From Pagrus major (Eukaryota; Chordata; Actinopteri; Spariformes; Sparidae), in the NCBI RefSeq assembly GCF_040436345.1, contig NC_133221.1, positions 30,220,589 to 30,284,588 on the forward strand: a DNA stretch of 64,000 nt, read 5' to 3'. The number at the start of each line of letters is the position of its first letter. Within the stretch, counting starts at the first letter, position 1. The notes under the pieces are model-generated. The model did not search any database and was not told the DNA's origin. It saw only the letters and a list, made by a program, of their open reading frames with translations. The position numbers were made by a program, and so were the translations under genes. Of this stretch, positions 31,609 to 44,611 are shown in pieces.

Positions 31609-33128
31609 GATTTTTATGTCAATTATTTATTTTCTACTACTGGTATCCTGAAATGTTCCTTCTTGTGAGTAAGAGTAAAAGAAAAAGAGAGAGAAAACAA
31701 AGGATATGGGTAAAGTCCAGCCACCATTGGGAAGTCATTGGGCTTGGCCCAAAAAAACAAAAACAGTAAAATGACAGCACAGTGGTGTAATCTCTGTAAC
31801 TAGAATAATAGTCTACAGCAATGCTACTAGTTTCGGGAGGATGTACTCAGGCACAATTGTGCTAAAGTGAGAATGCTAATAGGCGTACAATGACAAGGCT
31901 AACATGTAAACATGTATTCAAACCTGTGGTCTTGCAGTTAGACATGTCCTAACACCAGCAGTCTTTTACTCTTCAGTTTTGGTTGTTTCTGGTGCTGTGG
32001 AGGATGGTAATGCAGCATTGATTTACCAAATGGCTCCACTGGTGGTACACTCTCCTACTGGTGACATGATCGCTTAAAGTTAACAAGTGATAGACAGACG
32101 TTTCATCCAATCATCTGCCAAGTACTTTTTGAAAATTCCTGCCCTTTTCCAAACCTTTTCTAATGGTGCCTTCCTAGGTCGTTCTGCAAATCACCTGGCC
32201 CAGATCTGTGTTTTATGTGCAAATTGAAAATGCACATAAATACAAGTGGATGAAAACGTACAGTTGTCATACATCATCAGTAGGCCTACAAAATGTTATA
32301 AAAATTCTGCTTCCTGAATCCAATGTATTGATGTTTGCTGGTGTCACAAAGAGCTCACCAGGAAGTGGACTGTGAGCAATATTGGTCCAGACTGGGACTG
32401 GACCCTGTATAATAGTGAAACAGATACAAAGAAAGAACAGGAAGAGACTTAATATTATGAGGTGATAGTTATTGTGTTGTTGCTACGTCTCACTTACTTT
32501 CAAGGTAAAGAGGTATCAATGAGCATCCTGCTCTCGTTTGCTGATGTGAATACATGTTACCATAGTTACCAAATGATCTTGTAAAATTATCATCATCACT
32601 TGTACAGATAGCAAGGTCGATTCCTTGACAGCTGACAATCAGCAGATGGATGTATTAGTAGTTTTTATCACTACTCTAACAATTTTGATAGTTACTTAAA
32701 TTGAAAGTGAAACCTCATAATTAGTGAATCTTTGAAAAGTAGTTCCTGAATAAATGTGGATCAAGAACTATACACTGTAGTAGATAATGAGTTACAAGAG
32801 AAACAGACCGGGAGATAGTAAATCAATGAATCAATGATTAGAATCATTGAATGATACCATAACTCTCTAATAAAATTATCCTGTGTGTTAATGAGCACAA
32901 ACATGCAGTCATACTTCACCAGGAGAGATGCAGAGAAAAAAGGCCCAGTATTTAGCTACACATACTGTTTTCCAAGGCCAGCAGAAAGAAAGTTTCATTC
33001 CAACACTGCTTCATATGTCTGTTCAATAGTATCAGGACTGTTGTACAGATGATTGTAGATGACAAAGTGTTAGCATCATGCTAAATGAGTGAACAGTAGG
33101 ATGGTATGTTATATATATTTTTAATATA
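31609..33128. other. Intergenic with one old repeat, no gene seen
   Basis: No coding region is recognised. Repeat family F copy 2 lies within (32025-32220). Confidence 0.4.
32025..32220 (+). repeat. Interspersed repeat family F, copy 2
   Basis: Diverged partner of 20880-21060: CTCTCCTACTGGTGA, GATAGACAGACG, CCTGCCCTTTTCCAAACC, GCCTTCCTAGG in order. Confidence 0.55.
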
Positions 33129-33133
33129 CATTT

Positions 33134-33622
33134 TGTGAGGGTTCTGTGTCTTGTGTGTTTTGGCCCTGTCTCTGTTTCCCCTGCCTCTTTGTTCTTCCCC
33201 CTCTGCAGGGCTTGGCAGGCGGGGCTGACGAGGCACACCTGCAACCATTCACTCATCACTACCTCCATAAAGCCTCTGGTCTTCACCCTACTCCCCTGCC
33301 AGATAATTCTGTCTTGTCGGTAGAGCTGACCGTGTTCGCTTTGAGAATTTTTCATATGCTGCCTTGTGTTTTGCCAGTAAGTGTTGATGTGTTTTTTTCT
33401 CGTGTTTTTTTTTCAGTTCTGTGTACCTTGCTGCCTCATTGCCTGAGTTCCTGTGTTTTTGCCCCGTGCCTGAGTGTTTTCTTGCCGCTGTAGTTTCCCC
33501 GCCTGCCTTGCCGGACACTTGTTGTTTTTGCTTGTGGAAGTTTTTTCGTTTGAATAAACATTTTTGCACTTGCACGCCTGTCAGTCTCTGCTTCGGGGTC
33601 CAACTCTCTCTAGGCCATAACA
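33134..33622 (+). repeat. 5' LTR of the 33.1-35.8 kb gypsy element
   Basis: Matches 35312-35781 over its length, with small indels (for example the T-run near 33395 and a GTT difference near 33520). AATAAA at about 33555 is the likely R-region polyadenylation signal. Confidence 0.93.
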
Positions 33623-33638
33623 GAATTATCTGGCCAAT

Positions 33639-34610
33639 ATGGACCCTGCAGAGACCTCAGCACTCCGACAGGCTCTAGTGAGTCAGGGAGCCCTTATGGG
33701 ACAACACGAGAAGGCCCTTAAACAAATTATGGACACGCTTAAACACCAGTCACTCAACTTGAGGTCCGTTTGGACCAGGTGTCCACACACCTCCTCACCA
33801 TTCCAGCTCCAGCTCCAGCTCCAGACTCCGCTCCGGACTCCGGTTTCTCCACCCAACCATCCCTGTGAGCCCTTCATCCCCACACTTGCCAGGTACTCAG
33901 GAGTTTTAGGGACCTGTAGCCAGTTTCTCCATCAGTGTTCTTTAGTTTTTGATCAGCAGCCTCGGATAGGTCTAAGATTGCTTTATTATGAGTTTGCTGT
34001 CAGATAAGGCATCTGCCTGGGCATTGGCCGTGTCTGACAGCAACTCTCCCCTATGTAGTTCATTTCTTTTGTTTACAGCTGAGATGAGGAAGATTTTCGC
34101 CCACCCTTTACAGGGTAAGGAGGCCAGTACAGCGGGGATCCTGCACAGTCTCCCACTACTCTGCAGACTTTCGTATTCTCGCGGCTGAGTGTGGGTGGGA
34201 TGAGAGGGCGCTACAGGGGGTATTTCGCAGGGGTTTGAGTGAGGAGCTCAAGGCTGAGCTAGCGGCTAGGGACAAAACATCTTCTCTAGATGAGCTAATC
34301 TCCCTGGCTACTTGCCTAGATAACCGCCTCCGTGAGAGACGCAGGGAGAGAGCAGCCAGGCTTAGTTCCCCTTTCCCCCCCCTCTCGTTCCTGGTCTTCA
34401 CGGCCACCTGCACCTTCTCCTCTAGCTCCTGATCCACCTGTCTCCAGTGGCTCTCCGTCGGTGGCATCATCGCTCCCCAGTGCCGAGGAACCCATGCAGC
34501 TGGGTAGGACGGGACTCTCCCCAGTTGAACGCCTACGATGACGGCGCCTTGGGCTCTGCATTTACTGTGGTCAGTCCGGCTACCTTCTCGCCCTGTGTCC
34601 AGTCCTGCCA
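33639..34610 (+). pseudogene. Gypsy gag remnant with broken zinc knuckle
   Basis: It starts MDPAETSALRQALVSQG at 33639. The gag body continues through frameshifts: [41 protein letters not shown], then [16 protein letters not shown] and [11 protein letters not shown]. Near 34557 a CCHC knuckle is read as CIYCGQSGYLLALC, with Tyr where the zinc-binding His should be. At least two frame changes break the ORF between 33990 and 34240. In life gag would package element RNA; this copy could not. Confidence 0.8.
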
Positions 34611-34704
34611 AAAGAGCAGGCTCAACAGCCACAGGAGGGGCACGGGTGAGCCATACCTCCGTCCCTTCCTCCCCCTTCTAGCTTCCTTCTAGCTTAAAGG
34701 TACT

Positions 34705-35298
34705 GTGTCTTGGTCGCAAGTTTCTTTTCCCCTGCAAGTACTCGTGGATTCTGGTGCTGATGACAATTATATTGACTTTGGCCTTGTCTCCCAGTTTAAC
34801 CTTCCCTCAGAGCCCTTACCATCAGCTAAGGATGTGGTTGCCCTCGACGTGAAGGCTGCTAGGTCACTGCTAGTCACTTACTGCACTGCTCCTCTGTCAC
34901 TGCTCCTTTATGGTAACCACCACGAATCCATTTCTCTTTTTATAATTTCCTCACCTACTACCCCTCTAGTGTTAGGTCTCCCTTGGCTAATACTGTGGGT
35001 GTGCCCTTGGTGCGGGGTCATCTCTGGTGCGTCCACCAGGTTTGCCGTGAAGCCCGGGCAGCCCTCACCCGCACGGCGGCTCGGAAACAAGAGGTTGGCG
35101 GACTTACACCGGACCCCTGCGCCTGACTACCAGCCCAGGCAGAAGGTTTGGTTGTCTTCTCGGGACCTCCCCCTGCAGACTGAATCCCGGAAACTGGCTC
35201 CCAGGTACATCGGCCCTTACGAAATTGACCGGGTAATAAATCACACTGTGGTGAGGCTGAGGCTTCCACCTGCCCTAAAGGTAACCCCCATCCCTTGA
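34705..35298 (+). pseudogene. Gypsy protease-integrase fusion by deletion
   Basis: A single 197-codon ORF reads from the retroviral-type protease ([13 protein letters not shown], about 34738-34778, then LVLGLPWL) directly into the integrase C-terminal region ([33 protein letters not shown]). The junction lies near 34990-35000. A short frameshifted stretch at 35002-35090 also matches integrase in another frame. Everything between, including the reverse transcriptase YxDD motif and the integrase DDE core, has been lost. Confidence 0.8.
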
Positions 35299-35311
35299 GG
35301 GGTGGGGTTAC

Positions 35312-35781
35312 TTTGAGCTTTCTGTGTCTTGTGTGTTTTGGCCCTGTCTCTATTTCCCCCGCCTCTTTGTTCTTCCCCCTCTGCAGGGCTTGGCAGGCAG
35401 GGCCTTACAAGGCACACCTGCAGCCATTCACTCATCACTACCTCCATAAAGCCTCTGGTCTTCACCCTACTCCCCTGCCAGATAATTCTGTCTTGTCGGT
35501 AGAGCTGACCGTGTTCGCTTTGAGAATTTTTCATATGCTGCCTTGTGTTTTGCCAGTAAGTGTTGATGTGTTTTTTCAGTTCCGTGTACCTTGCTGCCTC
35601 GTCGCCTGAGTTCCTGTGTTTTTGCCCTGTGCCTGAGTGTTTTCTTGCCGCTGTAGTTTCCCTGCCTGCCTTGCCGGACGCTTGTTTTTGCTTGTGGAGG
35701 TTTTTTGTTTGAATAAACATTTTTGCACTTACACGCCTGTCAGTCTCTGCTTCGGGGTCCAACTCTCCATAGGCTGTAACA
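35312..35781 (+). repeat. 3' LTR of the 33.1-35.8 kb gypsy element
   Basis: Closely matches the 5' LTR. It ends GTAACA and is followed by the CATTT target duplication. Confidence 0.93.
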
Positions 35782-35963
35782 CATTTTGTAATAACACAGC
35801 TATTTTTTAATGTATTGTAATGCCATGCTCTATAATACTGATAATAAGGTAGACTAATTATGTGACTGTTGCAGAGGAGACTCTCCAGAGGAAACAGAAT
35901 TAAAGTTTTAGCTTCTGAAATAAATATTCTAAGGCAGCGCTGATGGTGCTTTACTCCAAATTA

Positions 35964-36998
35964 CAGTACCTATAAAAAGTGTTTTCCCCTTTTATAAACA
36001 GAATCATGGTCAATATAATTTTACTTTATAATTTCAACTGCATTCATTTTACCCTGGACCTTTACAAGCCTTACAGGGCTGGCTGCTGAGAAGCATCCCC
36101 CACAGCATGATGGTGCCACCACCATGCTTCACGGTGGGGATGGTGTGTTTGGTTTCTGCTAAACATAGCGTCAAAGGCCAAAAAGCTCAATTTTGGTCTC
36201 ATCAGATCAAAGAACCTTGTTCCAGTTGAGCTTGGAGTCTCCCAGATGCCTTTGGGTGAACTCTAGTTGAGATTTAATGAACTTTCTTCAACAGTGGCTT
36301 TCTCTTCGCCATGCTCCCATAGAGCTTGGACTGGTAAAGAACCTGGCCAATGATTGTTGTATGCAGAGTCTCTCCAATCTCAGCTACTAAAGCTTTTAAC
36401 TCCTTCACAGTAGTCATAGGTGTCTTGGTGGCTTATTTCACTAGTCTCCTTGCTCGGTAACTGAGTTTGTGAGGATGGCCTGCTGTACGCAGATTTACAC
36501 ATGTGCCATATTCTTTTCATTTCTTAATGATGGACTTAACTGAACTCCAGGGGATGTTCAGTGACTTGGAAATGTTTTTGTATCCATCCCCTGACTTATA
36601 CTTTTCAATAACCTTTTCACGGAGTTGCTTGGAGTGTTCTATTGTCTTCATGGTGTAATTGTAGCCAGGAATACTGATTATCAGTGACTGGATCATCCAG
36701 CACAGATGTCTATACTACAATCACTTGAGACACATTCACTGCACTCAGGTGATGTCCATTTCAATAATTGTGGGGCTATTAGCACCAATTGGCTGGACCT
36801 CTGTTGAATTAGGTCAGTCACTTTAAAGGGGGTGAATACTTAGGCAATCACTTGTCTTACATTATGTATTTTTAATTGATTGACATTACTTAATTAATTA
36901 AGCTCTGTTTTCACTTCGACATTAAAGAGTGTTTTTTTGTAAATTCTTGTAAAAAACAAACAAACAATTAAGGGGATGAATACTTTTTATAGACAGTG
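35964..36998 (-). mobile_element. Tc1/mariner-like DNA transposon relic
   Basis: The terminal inverted repeats are CAGTACCTATAAAAAGTG at the left and, read inward on the minus strand, CACTGTCTATAAAAAGTAT at the right, both followed by a CCCC-containing stretch. The left end is preceded by TA, the Tc1 target; the right flank is TT, so the duplication has decayed or the end is off by a base or two. It carries a minus-strand transposase pseudogene. Confidence 0.85.
36060..36651 (-). pseudogene. Tc1-like transposase pseudogene
   Basis: From the ATG at 36651 the minus strand reads a Tc1 helix-turn-helix start (MKTIEHSKQLREKVIEKYKS, ISKSLNIPWSSVKSIIKKWK, GHPHKLSYRARR). Further on it has TTIIGQVLYQSKLYGSMAKRK and near the left end TIPTVKHGGGTIMLWGMLL. 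Stops interrupt the frame (for example after RRLVK), and part of the catalytic region and the C-terminus are missing. The gene was a cut-and-paste transposase and is now inactive. Confidence 0.85.
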
Positions 36999-37033
36999 TT
37001 TCACTGTATGAATCTTTAGTGTGTTGGACTTTT

Positions 37034-37230
37034 TTGATCAATCAATCAATCAATCTTATGTTTTGTATAGTGCCAATTCACAACAAAAGTCATCTCATGA
37101 CACTTTCCAAATTGATTGATTTATTTACAGAGACCCAGCATTTCCCCCATGAGAAAGCACTTGGCGACAGTGGCCAGAAAAAACAAGATGGGGGAGAAGC
37201 TGTGGGAGAGATGGAGGAGGGTGATACAGC
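37034..37230 (+). repeat. Fish interspersed repeat fragment (ATCA-lead type)
   Basis: It starts with ATCAATCAATCAATC followed by TGTATAGTGCCAATTCACAA, CATGACACTTTCCA and, after a gap, ACAGAGACCCAGCATTTCCC, CATGAGAAAGCACTTGGCGA. I recognise this order from dispersed repeats common in teleost genomes. The 75-codon ORF over it is not a gene. Confidence 0.65.
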
Positions 37231-38440
37231 AGCCACAGCATTGTAGAAGAACATAGAAAATTAATTAACATTAGACCCTGACAGATCAGTGTGTCAGGAG
37301 ATTTAAATAATCACTGAATTTAGGCTGCTGTGCCTCCTGCATCTCCTAATCAAGAGACACACTTATCGTTTCTGCTGCAGGGGAATTGTTGCAGGTAGTG
37401 TAATATTTTCCCTATTAATGATATATTATTTCAGCCACACACAGCCTATCCACCGTTAATCTGAAATTTTTATGACCTGGAATGCCCAATCCGCGGATTA
37501 TCTGTGGTGCCCATGGATACAACTGTGATCTGTGTATCACTACCATGGCAATAGCCAACGGTATGTCTATGTTCACGTTAAAGCGTAGTCAGGAATGAAT
37601 TTATTTTACAATTAAACTTATAACTTCAAATCATTTTACCTGCTCTGTTTTTAAATATTTAAAATGTTAATATTTTATATTTATATATCTAAATATTTTT
37701 ATAGCAGGTAGCAATCAGTTTTTGGTGGATAATCACTGTTTTTCAAAGGCTCATCCCTAATAAAACTCTAATAGCTGTGATCTGTGTCTGATTTACTCTA
37801 GTTTTGCAGTTTGTGGGAGGTTGGTTCCTATGGTAATTCTCACAATATTCTGTCATTAATTGGATGTATTATCCAGCACCTGCTGGTATCCTGAATATTA
37901 ATTTTAATGCAAACAAAGATTCTGTTATACACATTAAATTTGATTAAATTAGATTCTCTTTAGTGACCCTCCAACCTTAATCTTCAAACTGTCTTGCAGT
38001 CTGCACCCAGTCTTGCATCAAATAGTGAATTCCACTGTATGCAGAATGTTACATACACAGTGTTTTCACAGCCAGCTCACTGTAAGTAAATATCCTATAA
38101 TGAATATTGGACTACAAGACAGTTGCAAGCCTGCAAAAAATTCTTTTTTTTTAAAGCTTTGAATGGGTCAATTGGGGTCTGGAGGAGTGATCACAGCAAT
38201 TGTGCAGGGTTGGTGTGGCTGTCAGGGGCCCACAACTTTCTCTGAATATTCAAATGTAATATAACTTCTGTCCTAGTCCAGTCTGTCCTTCCAGACGTAA
38301 CAACCCCCCCCTTTCACATCTTCAAATACCTCTCAAGCAGGATTCCCATAGGACAATAGTTACATTTCAATAATATAAATAACAATAATGTATTGAGTTA
38401 TTTTAAATTTCTCCTTATTATAACCTATCACTTGTCACTT

Positions 38441-38445
<5 letters not shown>
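37231..38445. other. Intergenic, no supported gene
   Basis: No recognisable feature. Confidence 0.4.
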
Positions 38446-38494
<49 letters not shown>

Positions 38495-38516
38495 CATTAT
38501 TATTATGACTATTATT
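38446..38516. repeat. (TTA)n microsatellite
   Basis: A TTA run with late interruptions (CAT, GAC), producing a poly-Tyr ORF that is an artefact. Confidence 0.95.
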
Positions 38517-38954
38517 TTACCCTATTCACATGTGTCATGTCAAATTCTGTTCATCACGTTCATTTGTGGGAATTCTATGGGAATTCTGTTTGTTTTTCCT
38601 GTCTTGCAAATTTTATCACTGTTACTATCATTGTTGTATCTGTAAAGTCATGAAATCTCACATAGCTTTCATTAAAAGATCAACAACCTGATAACTGACG
38701 AAGGAGCAAAAATTTACTTAAAATACATAGGTCATATATCGGTCAGTGAGATATCGTTCTAATTCTCACACACACCCCCACACCCCCACACACAAACATG
38801 CACCCACAATACTCAATGATGTGTGTAGCCGTGGGTTTCATAAACGCTCCCCCTTCCTCTGTTTGAGCAGCCTTGTTTGCATTTACATTCCCCAGTAACC
38901 TGGAGACACCTGCATCTCACACTGAACACGAGCTTACTACTCCCACATGCTGTT

Positions 38955-38956
<2 letters not shown>

Positions 38957-39045
<89 letters not shown>
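38957..39045. repeat. (CA)n microsatellite
   Basis: About 44 pure CA units. Poly-His/Thr and Cys/Val ORFs here are artefacts. Confidence 0.98.
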
Positions 39046-39047
<2 letters not shown>

Positions 39048-40194
39048 GCCTGGTGTTATCTTATGTGTCATGATTTACAACACATGATTCACACAGAAAC
39101 ACAGATAGTAACCTTGTATTGTTTGTCTTGTGCTCAATGGCCATAAAATAATGAAGGTCCTCATTGTTTTTCCATTTCCATTCTCTCATTCAGCGACAAT
39201 GCCTCTGTATGTCTAGAAATATATATCACATCATGACAGAGGGGCTGACAAAGTGCCTGATAGGTAGACTGTGACGTTTCCTAAGGCTTTTCCATGCCCC
39301 ATCATCATCATCACGCACACACAGACACTAACACACCTCTCCTCCGTCCCCCCACTGACTCCTTGGTGACGCCTTACACCTCCACCAATGAAAAAGATCT
39401 GTTATGAGACAAAAGTGAGGTGAGTGCATAAGCGACAACAACACCGCCAACCTGAGCTCTACACCGTATCTGGTGTGAAGGTAACCATAGCAGCCGTTAA
39501 GAAAAGCTGCCATCACCACCATAAATAAACCTTCTTGATGTGTGGAGGATCACTTTTTAAATGTTCACCTCATTGAATAGAGAGACAAATAGAATCACAA
39601 GGGAGTGGTGATGCTGATGGGCTGCGTAAATCTCTTAATGATTAAATAAAAGAGCATGTAAAAGTGTCATTGACGTCATTCTCCCCTTGTACACAGCTGA
39701 TGACAGCCTGAAAGCAGAGTTTCTAGAGTTGATACTGTAGAGGCAGGAAGGGTGCACATGAAAAAATAGTTTAGCTAAAATGTGCAAAGCTGAAAAGCAG
39801 GCCCTCATATATTTGAATGGAAGGCAACTCAAAGCAATTGTTCTTCCAGCCAATGCGGCCCTGAAGGGAAGTGAATGTACAGTACATGCCCTCTGTCAAA
39901 CAAAATTCTGTGAAAAGGCAGCCTTGACACTGATTAAAATTAAGGCGATGGTTAATGGTGACAGATTCCTTGTCCAATATTACTGATGTGCTGTTATCAG
40001 ATATCTAACCTTGTAAATAATATGCTGCCCTAACACACGTTATTGAAGCAAAACATCATTCTGAAATTACTCTGACCTAAAAACAGCTGACCTGTAAACC
40101 TGTAGAAAGGATTTGCTTAAATTAACAATGTGACTATAGTGATCGTGATTATCAAACAGACCTCGAACTGTTCTGCCTAAATTTCACCAGCATG
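39046..40194. other. Intergenic, no supported gene
   Basis: Short overlapping ORFs on both strands (39328-39986) have no domain. Confidence 0.4.
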
Positions 40195-41095
40195 TCCAAA
40201 ATCTTACAAGGAGACAATTTCCTGGACCATGTTTACAAAACATTCCTTGAAGCTACAAAGCCCTCCCCCGTATCCACTTTGGTCTATCAGACCATATTTC
40301 CCTGTTTTCCTGCTTACTTATTCCCAAAAATGGTCAAGCCATCAGAAATACTGTTAAAGTGTGGACAGATGAAGCTATAGCAGCTTTACAGGACTGTTTT
40401 AAATTCACAGATGGGCAAATATTGAGACCATGAGAACCACATCTGTATTGGAGTAAATACATCAGTTACATCATAAATCAACAACTGTGTTGATGATGTG
40501 GTGATCACAAAGAGTTAGTAAGGGCATTCCCCAACCAGAAGGCCTGGACAAATGAAGAGGTCAGAGCTCTATCCAGAGCCAAACAAAGCTACCAGGTGAC
40601 AAGGAAGCATACAACACCACCAGAGCAAAACTGAAAGGTGGTATCAAAGAGACAAAGTAACGGCATCAGCAGAGACTGGAGAGGGACCTCAACACCAACA
40701 ACCCTAAAGATATGTTGCAGGTGATCCAAAACATCACAGGCTACAAAAGCAGGTGCTCCCCCATCATTTTGTGAGGCCACGCTGCCGGAGCAGGGCTGAA
40801 CACATTTTATAGTCGCTTTGATCTCCTCAACAAAGACTCAGCTGTCTAGTCTCCACCTCCAGAGGACCGCCAGCTATCAGTAACCACAGCGGATGTGAGA
40901 AAAATCATGCTGAGAGTGAATATGAGTAAAGCTGCTGGGCCTGATAACATCCCTTGCCATGCACTAAAAACATGTGCTTATCAGCTAGCAGATGTTATTA
41001 CTGACATTTTTGACATGTCATTCTCGCATGATATGGTTCCCTGCTGCTTCAAGACTGCAACTATTGTCCTGTACTGTTCTCCAGCACATCAATAA
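40195..41095 (+). pseudogene. LINE ORF2 fragment, endonuclease end to reverse transcriptase start (L2/Rex-like)
   Basis: Reading across several frameshifts, the sequence gives the end of an AP-endonuclease domain (LDHVYKTFLEATKP, then GLSDHI), a linker (VWTDEAIAALQDCF, KAWTNEEVRALSRAKQSYQ), and the N-terminal reverse transcriptase motifs (TADVRKI, MSKAAGPDNIP, LKTCAYQLADVITDIF, CFKTATIV). It breaks off before the catalytic motifs. The order and wording match the minus-strand fragment at 22511-22955. It is a dead, internally truncated copy. Confidence 0.85.
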
Positions 41096-43131
41096 TGACA
41101 TCCTAACCTACCTGACCTCACATTAAATCCACAAGGAGAAAGGAATGGGTTTCAGGATTCAAAACATTCTAAAACTTTAGCTAGTTTAAAGAAGGTTGAG
41201 GACCACTCATATACATATTTATTTATTGTATTTTATTTTTCATTACAATTTATGTAGCAGGCCAATCCGATTGTGAACAAAACCTGATGTGTATGTTCAG
41301 GGCATAGGATGTCTCCATTGAGTTTAATCAGGATTGCTCAAAATTATAAACCAACATATGATTGACCACACCCACATGTACCAGTCAGTATGAAACTTGA
41401 GATTTTGAGTAGTACTTGCCTTGAGAGCATGTCCACCTAAATTGTTGAAATTCTGTCCAATACTGAGAGCCAGACGTTTTGGTGTTAGTGGTGTCCCCTA
41501 TGGCTTGGGCTCAAAATGCTTGGCGCACTTATGATTACCTTAAGATAGCCAATTTATCATGATTGAACAAATGGTCAATGAGTGATGGCCAATTTCCTAC
41601 ATAGCCGCTTTTTAATTGATGGCTGCCATATTTTTGGACTAGTCTTCCCAATGACAGTGCTTGGTGTATCTCAGTCTTGCAAGGCTGTATACCAAATTTG
41701 TTGTTGATAAAGCTGAAATCATAATACTTTCATATTACTACTATTACTGTTTTTTTCAGATTATGCAGCAAAAAATCTATCATGGTTGACTTTTATGGTC
41801 CAAGAGGCTTTTTTGTAGAGCCAATTGAGTTGGATATGGGTGCACTTTTTGGCATTAATTAAAGTGACACAATCAGGCTGATTGGGGTCATATTTCAGTG
41901 AGACATTTCCAGATAATTTTTAGTTAAGGGCCAAAGTTTCATGTCTCTAGCTCATCCAAACTCACAGAAAATTAAGACATTACAAATAAGAAAAATGGTA
42001 AACCAGCAAAAACTCTTGAACTCCCTTCCCAGTTTGAACCCTAACGATAAACTAACAATAATCACACTGGTCCTAGAAGCCCCATTAATGCTAATGAGGC
42101 AAAGGATAAGTTCCTTTCTCCTCATTATTTCAAATCACACAAAGATGTGGAGTACATTATGATAAATCCATTACAGTTTCTCTCTTCACTTATCATCTCA
42201 AGACAAATACTGTATATCAAAGCAAACCATATAATGAATACTTCTCTTCTTTGCACACCCCATATAAGTGAAGGACTACCTTAAAGAAGACAGCTTGACT
42301 ATGATATGTCATTGATTTTCAGTCAGTTTATACAGCATTCAGCCACAATACTGAAAGGACCAAAAAGTGAATTGAATAACATTGACTATCTTGTTACAAT
42401 GCAATGTTCTGCTGGGAAACCTTGGGTCCTGGCATTCATGTGGATGCCACCACTCAAACCCTGCTGCTATTGGACTAGCCAAATTCACACTTGATTTCTT
42501 TTCTCCACATGTTGAATTTTGTGTCTTATGGTTTGATTTTTATGAAACATCATTAACAATTACACAACGAAAAGTAGTTTCAGGTTTTTACAAGTTCATT
42601 TTTAAAGTGCAATGAAAGGAACTGAAACAGCTTGAAAGGTTAAAAAGATATTCAACAATCTGTTTTATAATTTATTGAAAGGTGGGCAGTAATGTGAAGG
42701 ATACAGGTTTAGAATTCATGTCTAAATATGTAAATATCAGAAATGAAAAAAAACAAAAAACTTTCCTGATTATAGTTCCCATTACCTCCTAATTAGATCA
42801 CAGAAGTACTGTATGTGACATTATCTTTCATAACTGAGTCCCACCCACTTGAAACCAGTGAGAAGGGCACAGAGAAAAAAGAAAAAAATAATGAATTAAA
42901 AGGAAGTGAAAAAGCTATGTGAGAAATGTTTCAGTTGTGGCCTTAGAAATAAAGTCTGGTAGCATATCGTTTGTAAAGGCATGAAAGTGGAATGAAAGGC
43001 TTTCTTTGCACATATGTCAGTAGTTAAAATAGACAAAGGTTTTCCCAAAAAAATAACGTCTTGAGTATTTTTAATTTAACTTGACATAAAACAAAAAAAA
43101 AAGGATTGAATTCTCTAGATGTGAAGGGGGT

Positions 43132-43135
<4 letters not shown>
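41096..43135. other. Intergenic, no supported gene
   Basis: AT-rich, without recognisable coding sequence. The 41240-41860 part could be an old repeat, but no second copy is in the window. Confidence 0.4.

Positions 43136-43213
<78 letters not shown>
43136..43213. repeat. (CA)n microsatellite
   Basis: About 39 pure CA units. Confidence 0.98.
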
Positions 43214-43215
<2 letters not shown>

Positions 43216-44611
43216 ACATACATACAAATCCTCGGTAACCAAGAGACATTTTTTTCAGTTTTTTCTTAAGGCCATTTTACAGCAGGGTTATGAATGTGAG
43301 CCTCCTGAGTCAGACATGAAAGATAGGGTGAGATGTAGGATAAAGAAATACAAATGCTTCTGGATGGTACAATAATACAGCTTCCGTGTTTAAAAACTAA
43401 ATGTCCAACTAAGTTGATAGCTTAATGTGACTGGTCTGTCCTGACTGTATTATTTGGGATCTTCTTATTACATCTGCTGAATTATAATCCTATTCCAGGT
43501 GAACCAGACTGAAATCCACTTTCCATTCATTTCTTTCTTTTTAATATATATCTTTTGTGGCCATTTGTGTGTTCATTGTGTGACAGGACAGCCACGGGTT
43601 GGTCAGTTTGTCTTGTTTTCATGTATACCAAAATAAGACGCTTCAGACCATGTTGAGGGCTGAGATGTATCAGCATTTACCAAGTCAAATCTTCCCAGCT
43701 GTGCTCTAATGGTTGCTATTTTTTATCACTGCTGAGCAGATGGAAGGCCTACTGGAATGTAGACAAAAACCACCCATGAATTTCTTTGTGTTATGGCACG
43801 TGTAGTATTGGTAAAATGTTTTGTTGTTATGTCCAGGGGATTAAATACCACTAAGCCTTTCAGCTGTACCAGCTAAAAGACTACAACATAAACTGCCTTC
43901 ATTGGCAATAATAAGAAGGGATGCAGGCCTCAACGCAGCCCAGTGTGTCTTGACCCCTGCCACTTCTTGGTTTTGTTATTCATTTTCCTGTTGTTCCCAT
44001 CATATCATTAAGGCCAGGTCAACATGTCTATGGACATTTTTCTAAACATATATTTTTCCCCTGGAAAAATTCTGTCCCCATGACCTTCACTTTACAAAAA
44101 ATCACACACAAGAACACACAAAAACTTTTCCAAAGACTCATACAAGCATGCCGCGCAAGGAGGTGGCAATAAAATCTATGGGAATCATATATCAGATACC
44201 AGAGAGGAACATTCTGAGAATCCATAGTGAGCTTTTTTATTTAAATGACCAGTGCAGTGGCCGTTCAAAACATGCTGTTCAGCACAGATGATCTGGTAAC
44301 GTACAGGGTTTACACCTTAAACCTCCTGAACTGCTCACAGACTCGTCAGAGCCCTCCGATAATATCAAACATTCAAACTTTTGTATTCATACTTTTTGTA
44401 AATTATCCTGACAATTGTCAAAGAGGACATCAGGAAGGAAAAAAATGAACTTTATAGACACCATCACCACCACAGACTGTTTGGCAGTATGTCTTAGATA
44501 ACATTTTGTTTTTTATCTGCTATTTTTCAGTATTTAATGTCATTGTAAAATGTAAGGCCGGTTAAGTCAACGACCCACGAGTGGCCCTATGACTCTGAAA
44601 CTCAGAGCTCA
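43214..44611. other. Intergenic, no supported gene
   Basis: No recognisable feature. Confidence 0.4.

Larger units (their letters stand above)
33134..35781 (+). mobile_element. Internally deleted Ty3/gypsy LTR retrotransposon
   Basis: Two LTRs bound the element: 33134-33622 (489 bp) and 35312-35781 (470 bp). The same 5 bases, CATTT, flank both outer ends (33129-33133 and 35782-35786), the size expected for gypsy integrase. The 5' LTR starts TGTGAGG and ends TAACA; the 3' LTR starts TTTGAG, so its TG is mutated. GAGGGGTGGGG just before the 3' LTR is the likely polypurine tract. Gag, a protease start and the integrase C-terminus remain; reverse transcriptase, RNase H and the integrase core are gone. 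The content resembles the Sushi group of fish gypsy elements. Confidence 0.93.

Noticed and set aside
33639..35298. Active retrotransposon
   Set aside because: Frameshifts in gag, a damaged zinc knuckle and loss of reverse transcriptase and integrase core make it inactive.
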